Positions 8,693-15,647 of a DNA stretch of 37,611 nucleotides are shown one piece after another. The translations under genes and the position numbers were made by a program. The stretch covers positions 1 to 37,611 of the forward strand of contig NZ_BCVQ01000038.1 of NCBI RefSeq assembly GCF_001591825.1. Reading direction: 5' to 3'. Within the stretch, counting starts at the first letter, position 1; every line of letters starts with the position of its first letter. Below the pieces are notes generated by a model. That model did not search any database, was not told the DNA's origin, and worked only from the letters and a program-made list of their open reading frames with translations. The stretch is from Rossellomorea vietnamensis NBRC 101237 (GTDB lineage Bacteria > Bacillota > Bacilli > Bacillales > Bacillaceae_B).

Positions 8693-9733
8693 ATGACCAA
8701 ACTTCGGATGGGAGTGATCGGCGTCGGGGGAATCGCCCAGACGCGTCACATCCCTACTTTTATTAAACTATCAGATTCAGTATCGATTGAAGCGATCAGT
8801 GATATCAATCCCGTCACGGCTCAAACCGTGGCAGAAACCTTTAACATCCCGCAGGTGTTCAGTGATTATCGGGACATGTTCGGGCACGTGGATGCGGTAA
8901 CGATCTGTACTCCGAATAAATTTCATGCGGAAATCACGATTGCCGCCCTCGAAGCGGGTCTGCACGTGTTTTGTGAGAAACCCATGGCCATGACTCCTGA
9001 GGAATGTGAAAGAATGATTGGTGCCGCTGAAGAATCAGGGAAGGTTCTGGCCATCGCCTATCATTATCGTTTCATGAAGGACTCACGTGCGGCGAAGCGG
9101 GTGATCATGGAAGATGAAATCGGAGAACCGATGGTCGCCAGGGCAAGAGCGATCCGTCGCCGCAAAGTACCGGGCTGGGGAGTGTTTACCAATAAGGAGC
9201 TTCAAGGCGGAGGCAGCCTGATCGACTACGGATGTCACTTTCTCGATTTATCCCTGTGGCTTCTCGGAAATCCTACACCTGTCGAAGTGACGGGGACGAC
9301 CTATAACAAACTTAGTAGAATGCCTGATCAAGTGAATCAATGGGGGGATTTCGATAAAGAGACCTTTGAAGTCGATGACCATGTGACGGCTTATATCAGA
9401 TTCGATAACGGGGCATCCATGCTTTTTGAAACGTCATGGTCCGCAAACGTGAAGAGTGATGAAGAAAGCATGAGCATCTCAGGGGAAACAGGGGGAGTCG
9501 ATTTATTCCCATTCCAGATGAACCAGATGAAGCACGGCATGCTTCTGAATAGTGATGCGGATTGGGTTCCCGGTGAAGACGATCCGAGTCTTCCCCAGGC
9601 ACAGAACTTTATCAATAGCTGTCTTGGTTTAGAGGAATTGGTTGTAAAACCGGAGGAAGCCATGCAGGTGTCCCAAATCATAGATGCCATTTATAAAAGC
9701 AGTGAAACCGGACAAAGCATCCCATTGAAATAG
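8693..9733 (+). CDS. Gfo/Idh/MocA family oxidoreductase (second of two)
   Basis: A second NAD(P)-dependent dehydrogenase, 346 residues, clearly homologous to its neighbour but divergent. It has GVGGIA (10-15), CTPNKFHAE, CEKPMA (EKP at 95-97) and GGGSLIDYGCHFLDL, which keeps the Asp and His of the active site. I take ATG 8693 rather than 8684, because AAAGGGG (8676-8682) has workable spacing only to 8693. It begins 15 bases after the preceding stop. Two such enzymes in one operon often oxidise and re-reduce the same sugar at different stages, with transient oxidation and NAD recycling. That role is inferred here. Confidence 0.92.
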   Translation: MTKLRMGVIGVGGIAQTRHIPTFIKLSDSVSIEAISDINPVTAQTVAETFNIPQVFSDYRDMFGHVDAVTICTPNKFHAEITIAALEAGLHVFCEKPMAMTPEECERMIGAAEESGKVLAIAYHYRFMKDSRAAKRVIMEDEIGEPMVARARAIRRRKVPGWGVFTNKELQGGGSLIDYGCHFLDLSLWLLGNPTPVEVTGTTYNKLSRMPDQVNQWGDFDKETFEVDDHVTAYIRFDNGASMLFETSWSANVKSDEESMSISGETGGVDLFPFQMNQMKHGMLLNSDADWVPGEDDPSLPQAQNFINSCLGLEELVVKPEEAMQVSQIIDAIYKSSETGQSIPLK

Positions 9734-9745
9734 GAGGAAGTATAA

Positions 9746-10714
9746 ATGAAACTAGGCGTATTTACCGTATTATTTTCACAAAAAAACCTTGATGAAATGC
9801 TGGATTATGTAAAAGAAGCCGGACTTCACGCAGTGGAAATCGGTACGGGAGGATATCCCGGAAATGCCCACTGTGACCTGGACGCCCTTTTAGAAAGTGA
9901 AGAAAAGAGAAACGAGTACTTAGAGAAGGTAACGTCACGTGGACTTCAGATCAGTGCGTTCAGCTGTCACGGAAATCCGATTTCACCTGATGCTGTCTTT
10001 GCTGAAGAATCCCATGCTGCCCTGCAGAAAACGATCAAGCTAGCCGGATTGATGAATGTACCGGTGGTCAACTGCTTCTCCGGAACAGCTGGGGACCATG
10101 AAGGAGCCAAGCATCCAAACTGGCCGGTATCACCTTGGCCGAACGAGTACGGGGACATCCTGAAATGGCAGTGGGAAGAAAAGTTGATTCCGTATTGGAA
10201 AGAGATAGGGAAGCTAGCAGAGGATCATAATGTAAAAATCGGTCTCGAGCTCCACGGAGGGTTCCTTGTACATACTCCGCACACGTTATTGAAGCTTCGT
10301 GAAGAAACATGCGATGCAATCGGAGCCAATCTGGATCCAAGTCATCTTTGGTGGCAGGGGATCGATCCGGTTGCAGCGATCAAGATCCTTGGAAAAGAAA
10401 ATGCGATCCACCATTTCCATGCGAAGGATACATACATCGACCAGGACAACGTCAACATGTACGGTCTGACAGATATGCAGCCATACGGCAGCATCCAGAC
10501 AAGGGCGTGGTCCTTCCGTTCGGTTGGATGCGGGCACAGCTTGCAGGAGTGGTCGGATATGATGAGTGCCCTGCGCACATTCGGGTATGATTATGTCGTA
10601 AGCATCGAGCATGAAGATCCGATCATGTCGATTGAAGAAGGATTCGGCCGTGCCGTGAAGAACCTGAAGTCGATCTTGATTGAGGAACAGCCGTCGGATA
10701 TGTGGTGGGTGTAG
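9746..10714 (+). CDS. Sugar phosphate isomerase/epimerase family protein (TIM barrel)
   Basis: A 322-residue protein of the xylose isomerase-like/AP endonuclease 2 TIM-barrel family (PF01261, IolE/IolH/YcjR-like). Features that fit a metal-dependent sugar isomerase or epimerase are GLHAVEIG (25-32), IGLELHGGFLVH with the Glu and His expected at strand ends, ANLDPSHLWW, HHFHAKDTY and VSIEHEDP. These supply the usual Glu, Asp, His and Glu metal ligands. The AGGAGG ribosome binding site is well spaced, and the gene closes the operon before a terminator. Candidate reactions are epimerisation, dehydration or C-O cleavage of a keto-sugar made by the oxidoreductases; the sequence does not decide between them. 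Confidence 0.9.
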   Translation: MKLGVFTVLFSQKNLDEMLDYVKEAGLHAVEIGTGGYPGNAHCDLDALLESEEKRNEYLEKVTSRGLQISAFSCHGNPISPDAVFAEESHAALQKTIKLAGLMNVPVVNCFSGTAGDHEGAKHPNWPVSPWPNEYGDILKWQWEEKLIPYWKEIGKLAEDHNVKIGLELHGGFLVHTPHTLLKLREETCDAIGANLDPSHLWWQGIDPVAAIKILGKENAIHHFHAKDTYIDQDNVNMYGLTDMQPYGSIQTRAWSFRSVGCGHSLQEWSDMMSALRTFGYDYVVSIEHEDPIMSIEEGFGRAVKNLKSILIEEQPSDMWWV

Positions 10715-10724
10715 GTTTTTTGAA

Positions 10725-10758
10725 GGGAGAGGGTCCATTGGGGCTCTCTTTTTTTTTG
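10725..10758 (+). terminator. Terminator of the kinase-isomerase operon
   Basis: GAGAG (10727-10731) pairs with CTCTC (10744-10748), with inner GG/CC pairs possible, and is followed by a long uninterrupted T-tract. Confidence 0.7.
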
Positions 10759-10802
10759 AGAGTAAGTGTGGAGGTGCCTCGCGTTAACATTTATTGTAAA
10801 TT

Positions 10803-10928
10803 GGCTGGATTATTTGCTGAAACGGCTGGATTTTCACAAATAATGGCCGGATCCATCGTGATTTCGGCTGGTTTCACGATAAAAACGGCCGGATTATTGT
10901 GAATTTCGACCGGATTAACCCCGGCCAC
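10803..10928. repeat. Tandem array of six degenerate 21-bp units
   Basis: Units begin at 10803, 10824, 10845, 10866, 10887 and 10908, each exactly 21 bp. Each opens with GGCTGG, GGCCGG or GACCGG, usually then ATT, and has an A/T-rich second half. The first bases are strongly conserved and the second half varies. A 66-aa frame through the array has no ribosome binding site and I do not call it a gene. The 21-bp period equals two DNA helical turns. Function unknown. Confidence 0.8.
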
Positions 10929-10946
10929 TGTCTACATTGGGTTGGA

Positions 10947-10975
10947 GTGATTCCCAGGAATCCTGGAGAATCCAC
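10947..10975 (-). terminator. Inverted repeat at the end of the B3/B4-domain gene
   Basis: A near-perfect inverted repeat (GTGATTCCCAGG ... CCTGGAGAATCCAC) overlaps the stop codon of the minus-strand gene. It lacks a T-tract on either strand, so it could be a weak terminator or an mRNA 3' stabiliser. Confidence 0.4.
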
Positions 10976-11646
10976 TATCCACCAACCACTTCAAAGGAAC
11001 CTTCCCCTCCATGAATCCCGATGAACATATCCATCAATGATTTCGTCAGTTTCCCGCTTTCTTCTTTAGAAAGGGATGGCTTCAAAAATATGATCTGTAC
11101 GGCATTTTTCGTCCCTTCCCCGACGGGTGTACGATCAGAGTCGACGAATGGACTTCCGAAAGGTCCGTCCCCGTCACAGGCGACGATGAGGTTTTCCAGG
11201 GAGTTTTCCCGGCCGTTGAGCCCTGTGTAGGTTTGTCCCGTTTCCCCCACTTTTAACTCGATGTGATTTCCCTTGAGCCCCGAACAGTCGTAGATGCCGA
11301 TCGGCACTTCGTATTGAAGGGAGAAGAAGTTATTGAGATCGATGGCAGAGTTGATGGTAGTCAGATAGTTTTGTTTTTTGACACGGCGGAAAAGGGCCTC
11401 GGCTGAATGACGGTACCGGTTCGGATCTTTTCCAGTCCTCTTGAAGATTTCCCTCCAGGCGGCAATCCCTTCCAGTTCAGTGACACTCTTATCATGAAGG
11501 TCAAAGAAGATCGATTCCTGAAACAGTTGAAGTCTGCCCTTCAGCATTTGAGGGGAAGAGCCGACTTCGATATGATGGTATTGAATGAATCCGACTTTGA
11601 AATCGGGGATTTTACTCGTAATGGATGAATCTATTGTGATTTCCAC
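10975..11646 (-). CDS. B3/B4 tRNA-binding-domain protein
   Basis: A 223-residue protein with a stand-alone B3/B4 domain (PF03483), the fold found in the beta subunit of phenylalanyl-tRNA synthetase. Recognisable parts are AAWREIFKRTGKDPNRYRHS (about 61-80), SAIDLNNFFSLQYEVPIGIYD (about 100-120) and the Gly-rich acidic segment CDGDGPFGSPFVDSDRT. Stand-alone B3/B4 proteins are common in Bacillaceae and mostly uncharacterised; an editing or amino-acid-binding role is only suggested by the fold. The GTG start at 11646 is preceded by GTGGAGGGA with 6-nt spacing. It is divergent from queG and monocistronic. Confidence 0.85.
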   Translation of the reverse strand: MEITIDSSITSKIPDFKVGFIQYHHIEVGSSPQMLKGRLQLFQESIFFDLHDKSVTELEGIAAWREIFKRTGKDPNRYRHSAEALFRRVKKQNYLTTINSAIDLNNFFSLQYEVPIGIYDCSGLKGNHIELKVGETGQTYTGLNGRENSLENLIVACDGDGPFGSPFVDSDRTPVGEGTKNAVQIIFLKPSLSKEESGKLTKSLMDMFIGIHGGEGSFEVVGG

Positions 11647-11745
11647 TTATTTTCCCTCCACATTTGTTTTAAAATAGTTTATCATAATACACATTGCTAT
11701 TTCACGAATGCTTATTTAAATAAATTCAGAAAGGAGGCAGGGGCA

Positions 11746-12885
11746 GTGGATATAAATCAATTAAAACAGGATATCATTGCGTACAGTAAAGAGATTGGAA
11801 TAGATAAGATCGGGTTTACCACCGCCGATACGTTCTCTGAAATGAAGAACCGGCTCCTTCGTCAGGAGATGCTCGGGTATCAATCCGGATTCGAGGAGAA
11901 GGATATTGAGAAGCGGGTCGATCCTTCCTTGATATTTGATCAACCGAAATCGATCATCGCGATTGCCCTTGCTTATCCTTCCAAGATGAAAGATGCGCCT
12001 CAAAGCAAGCGTGGAGAGAGACGGGGGATTTTCTGCAGGGCATCATGGGGGACGGATTATCACCATGTGCTCAGGGATCGTCTTTCAAAGCTTGAAGAGT
12101 ATATTGTCTCCAGAGTCCCACAGGCGCGTTTCAAATCCATGGTGGACACGGGGGAACTTGTGGACCGGGCCGTGGCGGAGCGTGCAGGGATTGGCTGGAG
12201 CGGGAAAAATTGTTCCATCATCACACCCGAATTCGGATCATATGTCTATTTAGGGGAAATGGTGACGAACCTTCCTTTTGCACCCGATACACCCATGGAG
12301 GACCAATGCGGGACATGCAATAAATGTGTGGACGTTTGCCCGACGGGGGCCCTCATTGAAGGCGGGCAGCTGGATTCCCAGAAATGCATTGCGTTCTTAA
12401 CCCAAACGAAGGGGTTTCTTGCGGATGAGTACCGGGTGAAGCTCGGAAATCGCCTGTACGGTTGTGACACCTGTCAAACCGTTTGTCCGGAAAATAAAGG
12501 GATGGACTTCCATTTTCATGAAGAGATGGAGCCGGATCCTGAAATCGCGAAGCCGCTCTTAAAGCCGCTATTAACCATCAGTAACCGTGAGTTCAAGGAG
12601 AAATACGGTCATGTATCAGGTTCTTGGAGAGGGAAGAAGCCCATTCAGCGAAATGCGATCATTGCCCTCGCTCACTTTAAAGATGATACGGCCGTAGATG
12701 ACCTTATCCATGTGATGGGAAAAGATGTGAGGCCCGTCATGCGGGGAACCTCCGCATGGGCCCTGGGGAAAATCGGAGGAGAAACAGCGGAAAAAGCTCT
12801 ACTCCAGCAGCAAGCGGTTGAAACCGATGAAGAAGTCATGGATGAAATACAAAAAGGGCTTAACTTAATACGCCACAAAGGATAA
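11746..12885 (+). CDS. queG: Epoxyqueuosine reductase QueG
   Basis: Cobalamin- and iron-sulfur-dependent enzyme that reduces epoxyqueuosine to queuosine at tRNA position 34, the last step of the pathway; cytosolic. The 379-residue protein contains VDTGELVDRA with Asp134, aligning with the Asp reported as catalytic in QueG. It has two 4Fe-4S motifs: CGTCNKCVDVCP (Cys188, 191, 194, 198), and a second built from the later CIAF Cys with GCDTCQTVCP. A HEAT-like C-terminal region (residues 300-375) completes the typical architecture. The GTG start at 11746 has AAAGGAGG eight bases upstream. A possible promoter is TTGCTA (11694-11699), 17 bp, TAAATA (11717-11722). The order with the amidase-domain gene and trmL matches B. 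subtilis yhbA-yhbB-cspR. Confidence 0.96.
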   Translation: MDINQLKQDIIAYSKEIGIDKIGFTTADTFSEMKNRLLRQEMLGYQSGFEEKDIEKRVDPSLIFDQPKSIIAIALAYPSKMKDAPQSKRGERRGIFCRASWGTDYHHVLRDRLSKLEEYIVSRVPQARFKSMVDTGELVDRAVAERAGIGWSGKNCSIITPEFGSYVYLGEMVTNLPFAPDTPMEDQCGTCNKCVDVCPTGALIEGGQLDSQKCIAFLTQTKGFLADEYRVKLGNRLYGCDTCQTVCPENKGMDFHFHEEMEPDPEIAKPLLKPLLTISNREFKEKYGHVSGSWRGKKPIQRNAIIALAHFKDDTAVDDLIHVMGKDVRPVMRGTSAWALGKIGGETAEKALLQQQAVETDEEVMDEIQKGLNLIRHKG

Positions 12886-12919
12886 ACTCATCATTTCTCT
12901 CCGAGTTTATCCTTTTTTG
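12877..12919 (+). terminator. Terminator of queG, overlapping its stop codon
   Basis: A 13-bp perfect stem, AAAGGATAAACTC (12877-12889) with GAGTTTATCCTTT (12903-12915), is followed by more T. The 5' arm contains the queG stop codon. Confidence 0.85.
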
Positions 12920-12967
12920 TTTTGAACGGTTTGAGTGGAGCATATCAATTAGTGAGGAGGGAAGACG

Positions 12968-13843
12968 ATGATTCGAAAGCTGTTAATGGAAAAAGTCCAT
13001 CATGTAATCGAAGAATATACTTCTCGCAGTCAATCAGATTACGAGAGTGACAAAGTGAGAAGGAAAAAAGCATCTTGCGAGGAGCGCCACGCAGAAATCG
13101 TGAAGGTGGATGCAACCGGAAAGGTCCTCCGCATTACCCAAGAAAGCAACGAGACTCAAACCATTTTATATGATGTTCATTATAAATATCTCATCAAACA
13201 GGGGGCCCTGCTCTATTTGGAAGAGGAAGTGGAGAATCGAAGGGCGGTCTTCTACAATGATAAAATGTATGAAGATGGAGAAATCCAGATTCAACGTGAG
13301 GAGAGCGTGGAAGAAGAGGTGAGCGTCACTCATGAAGAAGGAGAAAGAGTGACGTACCGGTATGACCGACTCAGTGCCGTTCAATATGCAGAGCGGTGGT
13401 GGAACAGCTATAACCCGGCATTCAAGAAGTTCGAAAATGATTGCACGAATTATATTTCGCAATGCCTTCATGCAGGGGATGCTCCCATGCGTGGATATCC
13501 CACCAAGGGGAAGGGCTGGTGGATGCGGAATCAGAACTGGAGTTACAGCTGGACGGTGGCGAATTCCTTGAGATGGTATATCCCTAATTCGACGATCGGT
13601 CTTCGCGGGAGGCTGGTGGATGATCCAAAAGAATTGAAGCTTGGGGACGTGATCTGCTACGACTTTGAAGGGGATGGACGTTTTGATCATACGACCATTG
13701 TCACGGGGAAGGATGCAGCGGGAGATCCCCTCGTGAATGCCCATACCTTCAATAGCCGGATGAGATATTGGAAATACGAGGATTCCACTGCCTATACACC
13801 TAATATGAAATATCGTTTTTTTACGATCGTAGATGACCGTTAA
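12968..13843 (+). CDS. Amidase-domain protein, YhbB-like
   Basis: A 291-residue protein whose C-terminal half (about residues 135-290) is a putative amidase domain (Amidase_6, PF12671). It starts with YDRLSAVQYAERWWNSYNP and contains NDCTNYISQCL with the likely nucleophile Cys159 and FDHTTIVTG with His241, a papain-like Cys/His arrangement. The N-terminal half is charged and helical and is not recognised. No signal peptide is visible, though a sporulation or wall role would fit the family. GAGGAGGGA lies six bases before the ATG. It sits between queG and trmL as yhbB does in B. subtilis. Substrate unknown. Confidence 0.82.
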   Translation: MIRKLLMEKVHHVIEEYTSRSQSDYESDKVRRKKASCEERHAEIVKVDATGKVLRITQESNETQTILYDVHYKYLIKQGALLYLEEEVENRRAVFYNDKMYEDGEIQIQREESVEEEVSVTHEEGERVTYRYDRLSAVQYAERWWNSYNPAFKKFENDCTNYISQCLHAGDAPMRGYPTKGKGWWMRNQNWSYSWTVANSLRWYIPNSTIGLRGRLVDDPKELKLGDVICYDFEGDGRFDHTTIVTGKDAAGDPLVNAHTFNSRMRYWKYEDSTAYTPNMKYRFFTIVDDR

Positions 13844-13846
13844 GTC

Positions 13847-13874
13847 TTGTTCTATGGGGGAGAAATGGTATAAT
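13847..13874 (+). promoter_or_regulatory. Sigma-A promoter of trmL
   Basis: TTGTTC (13847-13852), a 16-bp spacer, then a perfect TATAAT (13869-13874), 35 bp before the trmL start. It begins right after the preceding stop codon, so trmL has its own promoter. Confidence 0.65.
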
Positions 13875-13909
13875 GTCACTTAGAGTTTTATGAATGAGGT
13901 GACATTGAC

Positions 13910-14383
13910 ATGGGAGTACATGTTGTATTATATCAACCAGAAATCCCTGCGAATACAGGGAATATTGCAAGAACGTGTGCAGCAACGGACACAACCCTGC
14001 ACTTGATCCGTCCCCTCGGATTCTCGACGGACGATAAAATGTTAAAGCGGGCCGGCCTTGATTACTGGCAGTTTGTAAACATTGTCTACTATGATTCCAT
14101 CGAAGAGTTCTTCGAGAAAAACGATGGCGGTGAATTTTTCTATTTAACAAAGTACGGGAAAATCCCTCACACGAACTTTAACTATAGTGTGGAAGACAAA
14201 GAATACTTCTTTATTTTCGGCAGGGAAACATCCGGACTTCCTGATGACATCATCCAGAATAACCTGGACCGGGCCCTCCGCATCCCGATGAATGAAAACG
14301 TCCGCTCCTTGAACCTTTCCAACACAGCGGCGATTCTCATCTATGAAGCATTGAGACAGCGGAATTATCCGGGTCTATTATAA
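13910..14383 (+). CDS. trmL: tRNA (cytidine/uridine(34)-2'-O)-methyltransferase TrmL
   Basis: SPOUT-class methyltransferase (B. subtilis CspR, E. coli YibK) that 2'-O-methylates the wobble nucleotide of certain tRNA-Leu species using SAM. At 157 residues the length is typical. Motifs: VLYQPEIPANTGNIARTCA (about 5-23), the FGRETSGLP loop (about 104-112), and the C-terminal knot segment with IPMNENVRSLNLSNTAAI. GAGGTGAC precedes the ATG. With queG two genes away, two wobble-base modification enzymes sit close together, as in B. subtilis. No anomalies. Confidence 0.96.
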   Translation: MGVHVVLYQPEIPANTGNIARTCAATDTTLHLIRPLGFSTDDKMLKRAGLDYWQFVNIVYYDSIEEFFEKNDGGEFFYLTKYGKIPHTNFNYSVEDKEYFFIFGRETSGLPDDIIQNNLDRALRIPMNENVRSLNLSNTAAILIYEALRQRNYPGLL

Positions 14384-14388
14384 AAAGC

Positions 14389-14426
14389 AGGAATGAAAAT
14401 CAAATGATTTTCATTCCTTTTTTTAT
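14389..14426 (+). terminator. Terminator of trmL
   Basis: A 13-bp perfect stem, AGGAATGAAAATC (14389-14401) with GATTTTCATTCCT (14406-14418), is followed by seven T. Confidence 0.88.
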
Positions 14427-14469
14427 TTAGCTTATACTAAGAGGATAATGAGAAGGGAGAGACTACATA

Positions 14470-15219
14470 ATGAATGAAACCATCGAAACCATCCTGAAAC
14501 ATCGATCCATCCGTGAATTTAAAAATGAAGCATTGACCGGGGAACAGATCCGTACCATTGTCTCCAGTGCACAAGCTGCGAGTACATCAAGTTATATACA
14601 GGCGTATTCGATCATTGGCGTGAAGGATCCCGTGAAAAAGAAGAAGCTTGCTGAACTTGCCGGGAATCAAGGTTATGTCGAAGCAAACGGCCATTTCTTC
14701 GTATTCTGTGCTGATTTATTCCGTCATGAAAAAATCGGGGATTGGGAAGAAGCAGACGTCATTCCTTCTTTAGAGAGCACGGAAAAATTCATGGTGGCCC
14801 TCATTGACGCTTCCCTGGCAGCCCAGAATGCAGCCATTGCAGCTGAATCAATGGGACTTGGGATCTGCTACATCGGCGGGATCAGAAATGATCTGGAGTC
14901 AGTAAGTGAACTGCTGGGACTGCCGGAGCGGGTCATCCCTTTATTCGGACTCGCTGTCGGTATCCCGGAACATCATTCGGATGTGAAGCCGAGGCTGCCG
15001 TTGGAATCGGTTTATCATGAGGATTCATACAATGTGGATGAGACCTCCATAAAGGAAGGGCTCGACCGCTACGATGAAACAATTTCAGCCTATTATCATG
15101 CCCGGACTGCAGGGAAACGATCGGATCGCTGGACCGCGCAAATGGCAAAGATGCTGTCTGGTAAGAAGCGGATGTACATGAAGGAATTCCTGGAGAAGAA
15201 AGGCTTTAATAAGAGATGA
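14470..15219 (+). CDS. nfrA: NADPH-dependent FMN oxidoreductase (nitroreductase) NfrA
   Basis: Flavoprotein nitro/flavin reductase of 249 residues, the same length as B. subtilis NfrA1, and strongly similar to it along its length as I remember that protein. Landmarks are ETILKHRSIREFK with the Arg residues that bind FMN phosphate (7-19), SAQAASTSSYIQAYSIIG, ANGHFFVFCADL, AAIAAESMGLGICYIGGIRN, and the C-terminal KGFNKR. Members reduce FMN, nitro compounds and quinones with NADPH and are induced by heat or oxidative stress in B. subtilis. GAAGGGAGAG precedes the ATG. Monocistronic, between terminators. Confidence 0.93.
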   Translation: MNETIETILKHRSIREFKNEALTGEQIRTIVSSAQAASTSSYIQAYSIIGVKDPVKKKKLAELAGNQGYVEANGHFFVFCADLFRHEKIGDWEEADVIPSLESTEKFMVALIDASLAAQNAAIAAESMGLGICYIGGIRNDLESVSELLGLPERVIPLFGLAVGIPEHHSDVKPRLPLESVYHEDSYNVDETSIKEGLDRYDETISAYYHARTAGKRSDRWTAQMAKMLSGKKRMYMKEFLEKKGFNKR

Positions 15220-15238
15220 GAGGTTCAACCGGAGAAAT

Positions 15239-15280
15239 GAAAAAGAACTGGCCATATGGTCAGTTCTTTTTCAGGTTTTT
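15239..15280. terminator. Bidirectional terminator between nfrA and the 29-aa microprotein
   Basis: GAAAAAGAACTG (15239-15250) pairs with CAGTTCTTTTTC (15261-15272), with inner CCAT/ATGG pairs possible. The A/T-rich outer stem gives a T-run on both strands, which suits two convergent genes. Confidence 0.85.
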
Positions 15281-15286
15281 CATTAA

Positions 15287-15376
15287 TTAGTTTGAACCCG
15301 GTTTATCATTATATCCAGCAGTGAAAATCGCTACTAAGAATGTTAGAGATACACTTACGATGATTACAGTACCCAT
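15287..15376 (-). CDS. 29-aa single-span membrane microprotein
   Basis: A small minus-strand gene. The peptide begins MGTVIIVSVSLTFLVAIFTA and ends GYNDKPGSN: one transmembrane helix (about residues 3-20) and a short polar tail. Support: GGGAGG at ideal spacing before the ATG, a near-consensus promoter (TTCACA, 17 bp, TATACT) and the bidirectional terminator just past the stop. I do not recognise the family. It resembles the many short hydrophobic peptides of Bacillus membranes or forespores, but no function can be assigned. The gene points away from prkA, so the two are divergently transcribed. Confidence 0.72.
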   Translation of the reverse strand: MGTVIIVSVSLTFLVAIFTAGYNDKPGSN

Positions 15377-15419
15377 GTTTTTGCAACCTCCCAGTTTACT
15401 TGTTCCACAGTCTGTCTTT

Positions 15420-15448
15420 AGTATAGCCTATTTTTAAATTGATGTGAA
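15420..15448 (-). promoter_or_regulatory. Sigma-A promoter of the 29-aa microprotein
   Basis: On the minus strand TTCACA (15448-15443), a 17-bp spacer, and TATACT (15425-15420) lie 44 bp before the start codon. One mismatch in each hexamer. Confidence 0.75.
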
Positions 15449-15577
15449 TGAAAGTTGGATTTTTTTTGCTGTTTTGTGAAAGATTGAAGGTCGAAAGAGA
15501 AAGCGGTTCATAATTATGCCCTATTCCAATGAATGAAGCGAATATCGACCGTTTGTCTATAATTAAAATATCTTATT

Positions 15578-15607
15578 AACATGTTCGGGTGAACAAGCGC
15601 ATAGAGT
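15578..15607 (+). promoter_or_regulatory. prkA: Candidate sigma-E-type promoter of prkA
   Basis: CATGTT (15580-15585), 14 bp, and CATAGAGT (15600-15607) resemble the mother-cell sigma-E elements (-35 near KMATATT, -10 CATACANT), with one mismatch in each core. This fits the sporulation expression known for prkA in B. subtilis. A TATAAT at 15558-15563 has no matching -35. Confidence 0.42.
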
Positions 15608-15647
15608 ATATTAATCGTCTCTCATTAAGCGACAGGGGGAGGTCCTT

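Noticed and set aside
10702..10902. 66-aa plus-strand frame across the 21-bp repeats with a 7-residue AGF/AGL repeat
   Set aside because: No ribosome binding site, begins inside the isomerase gene, passes through its terminator. The 7-residue periodicity follows from a 21-bp DNA repeat.
10803..10928. CRISPR array
   Set aside because: Units are 21 bp head to tail with no separate spacers, only the first 6-9 bases are conserved, and there are no cas genes.
13166..13879. 237-aa minus-strand frame opposite the amidase-domain gene
   Set aside because: Antisense shadow; the plus strand has the conserved catalytic motifs, a good start and syntenic neighbours.
15558..15563. TATAAT upstream of prkA as a sigma-A -10
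   Set aside because: The hexamer 17 bp upstream is GAAGCG, and no extended -10 TG is present; a sigma-E-like pair closer to the gene fits better.
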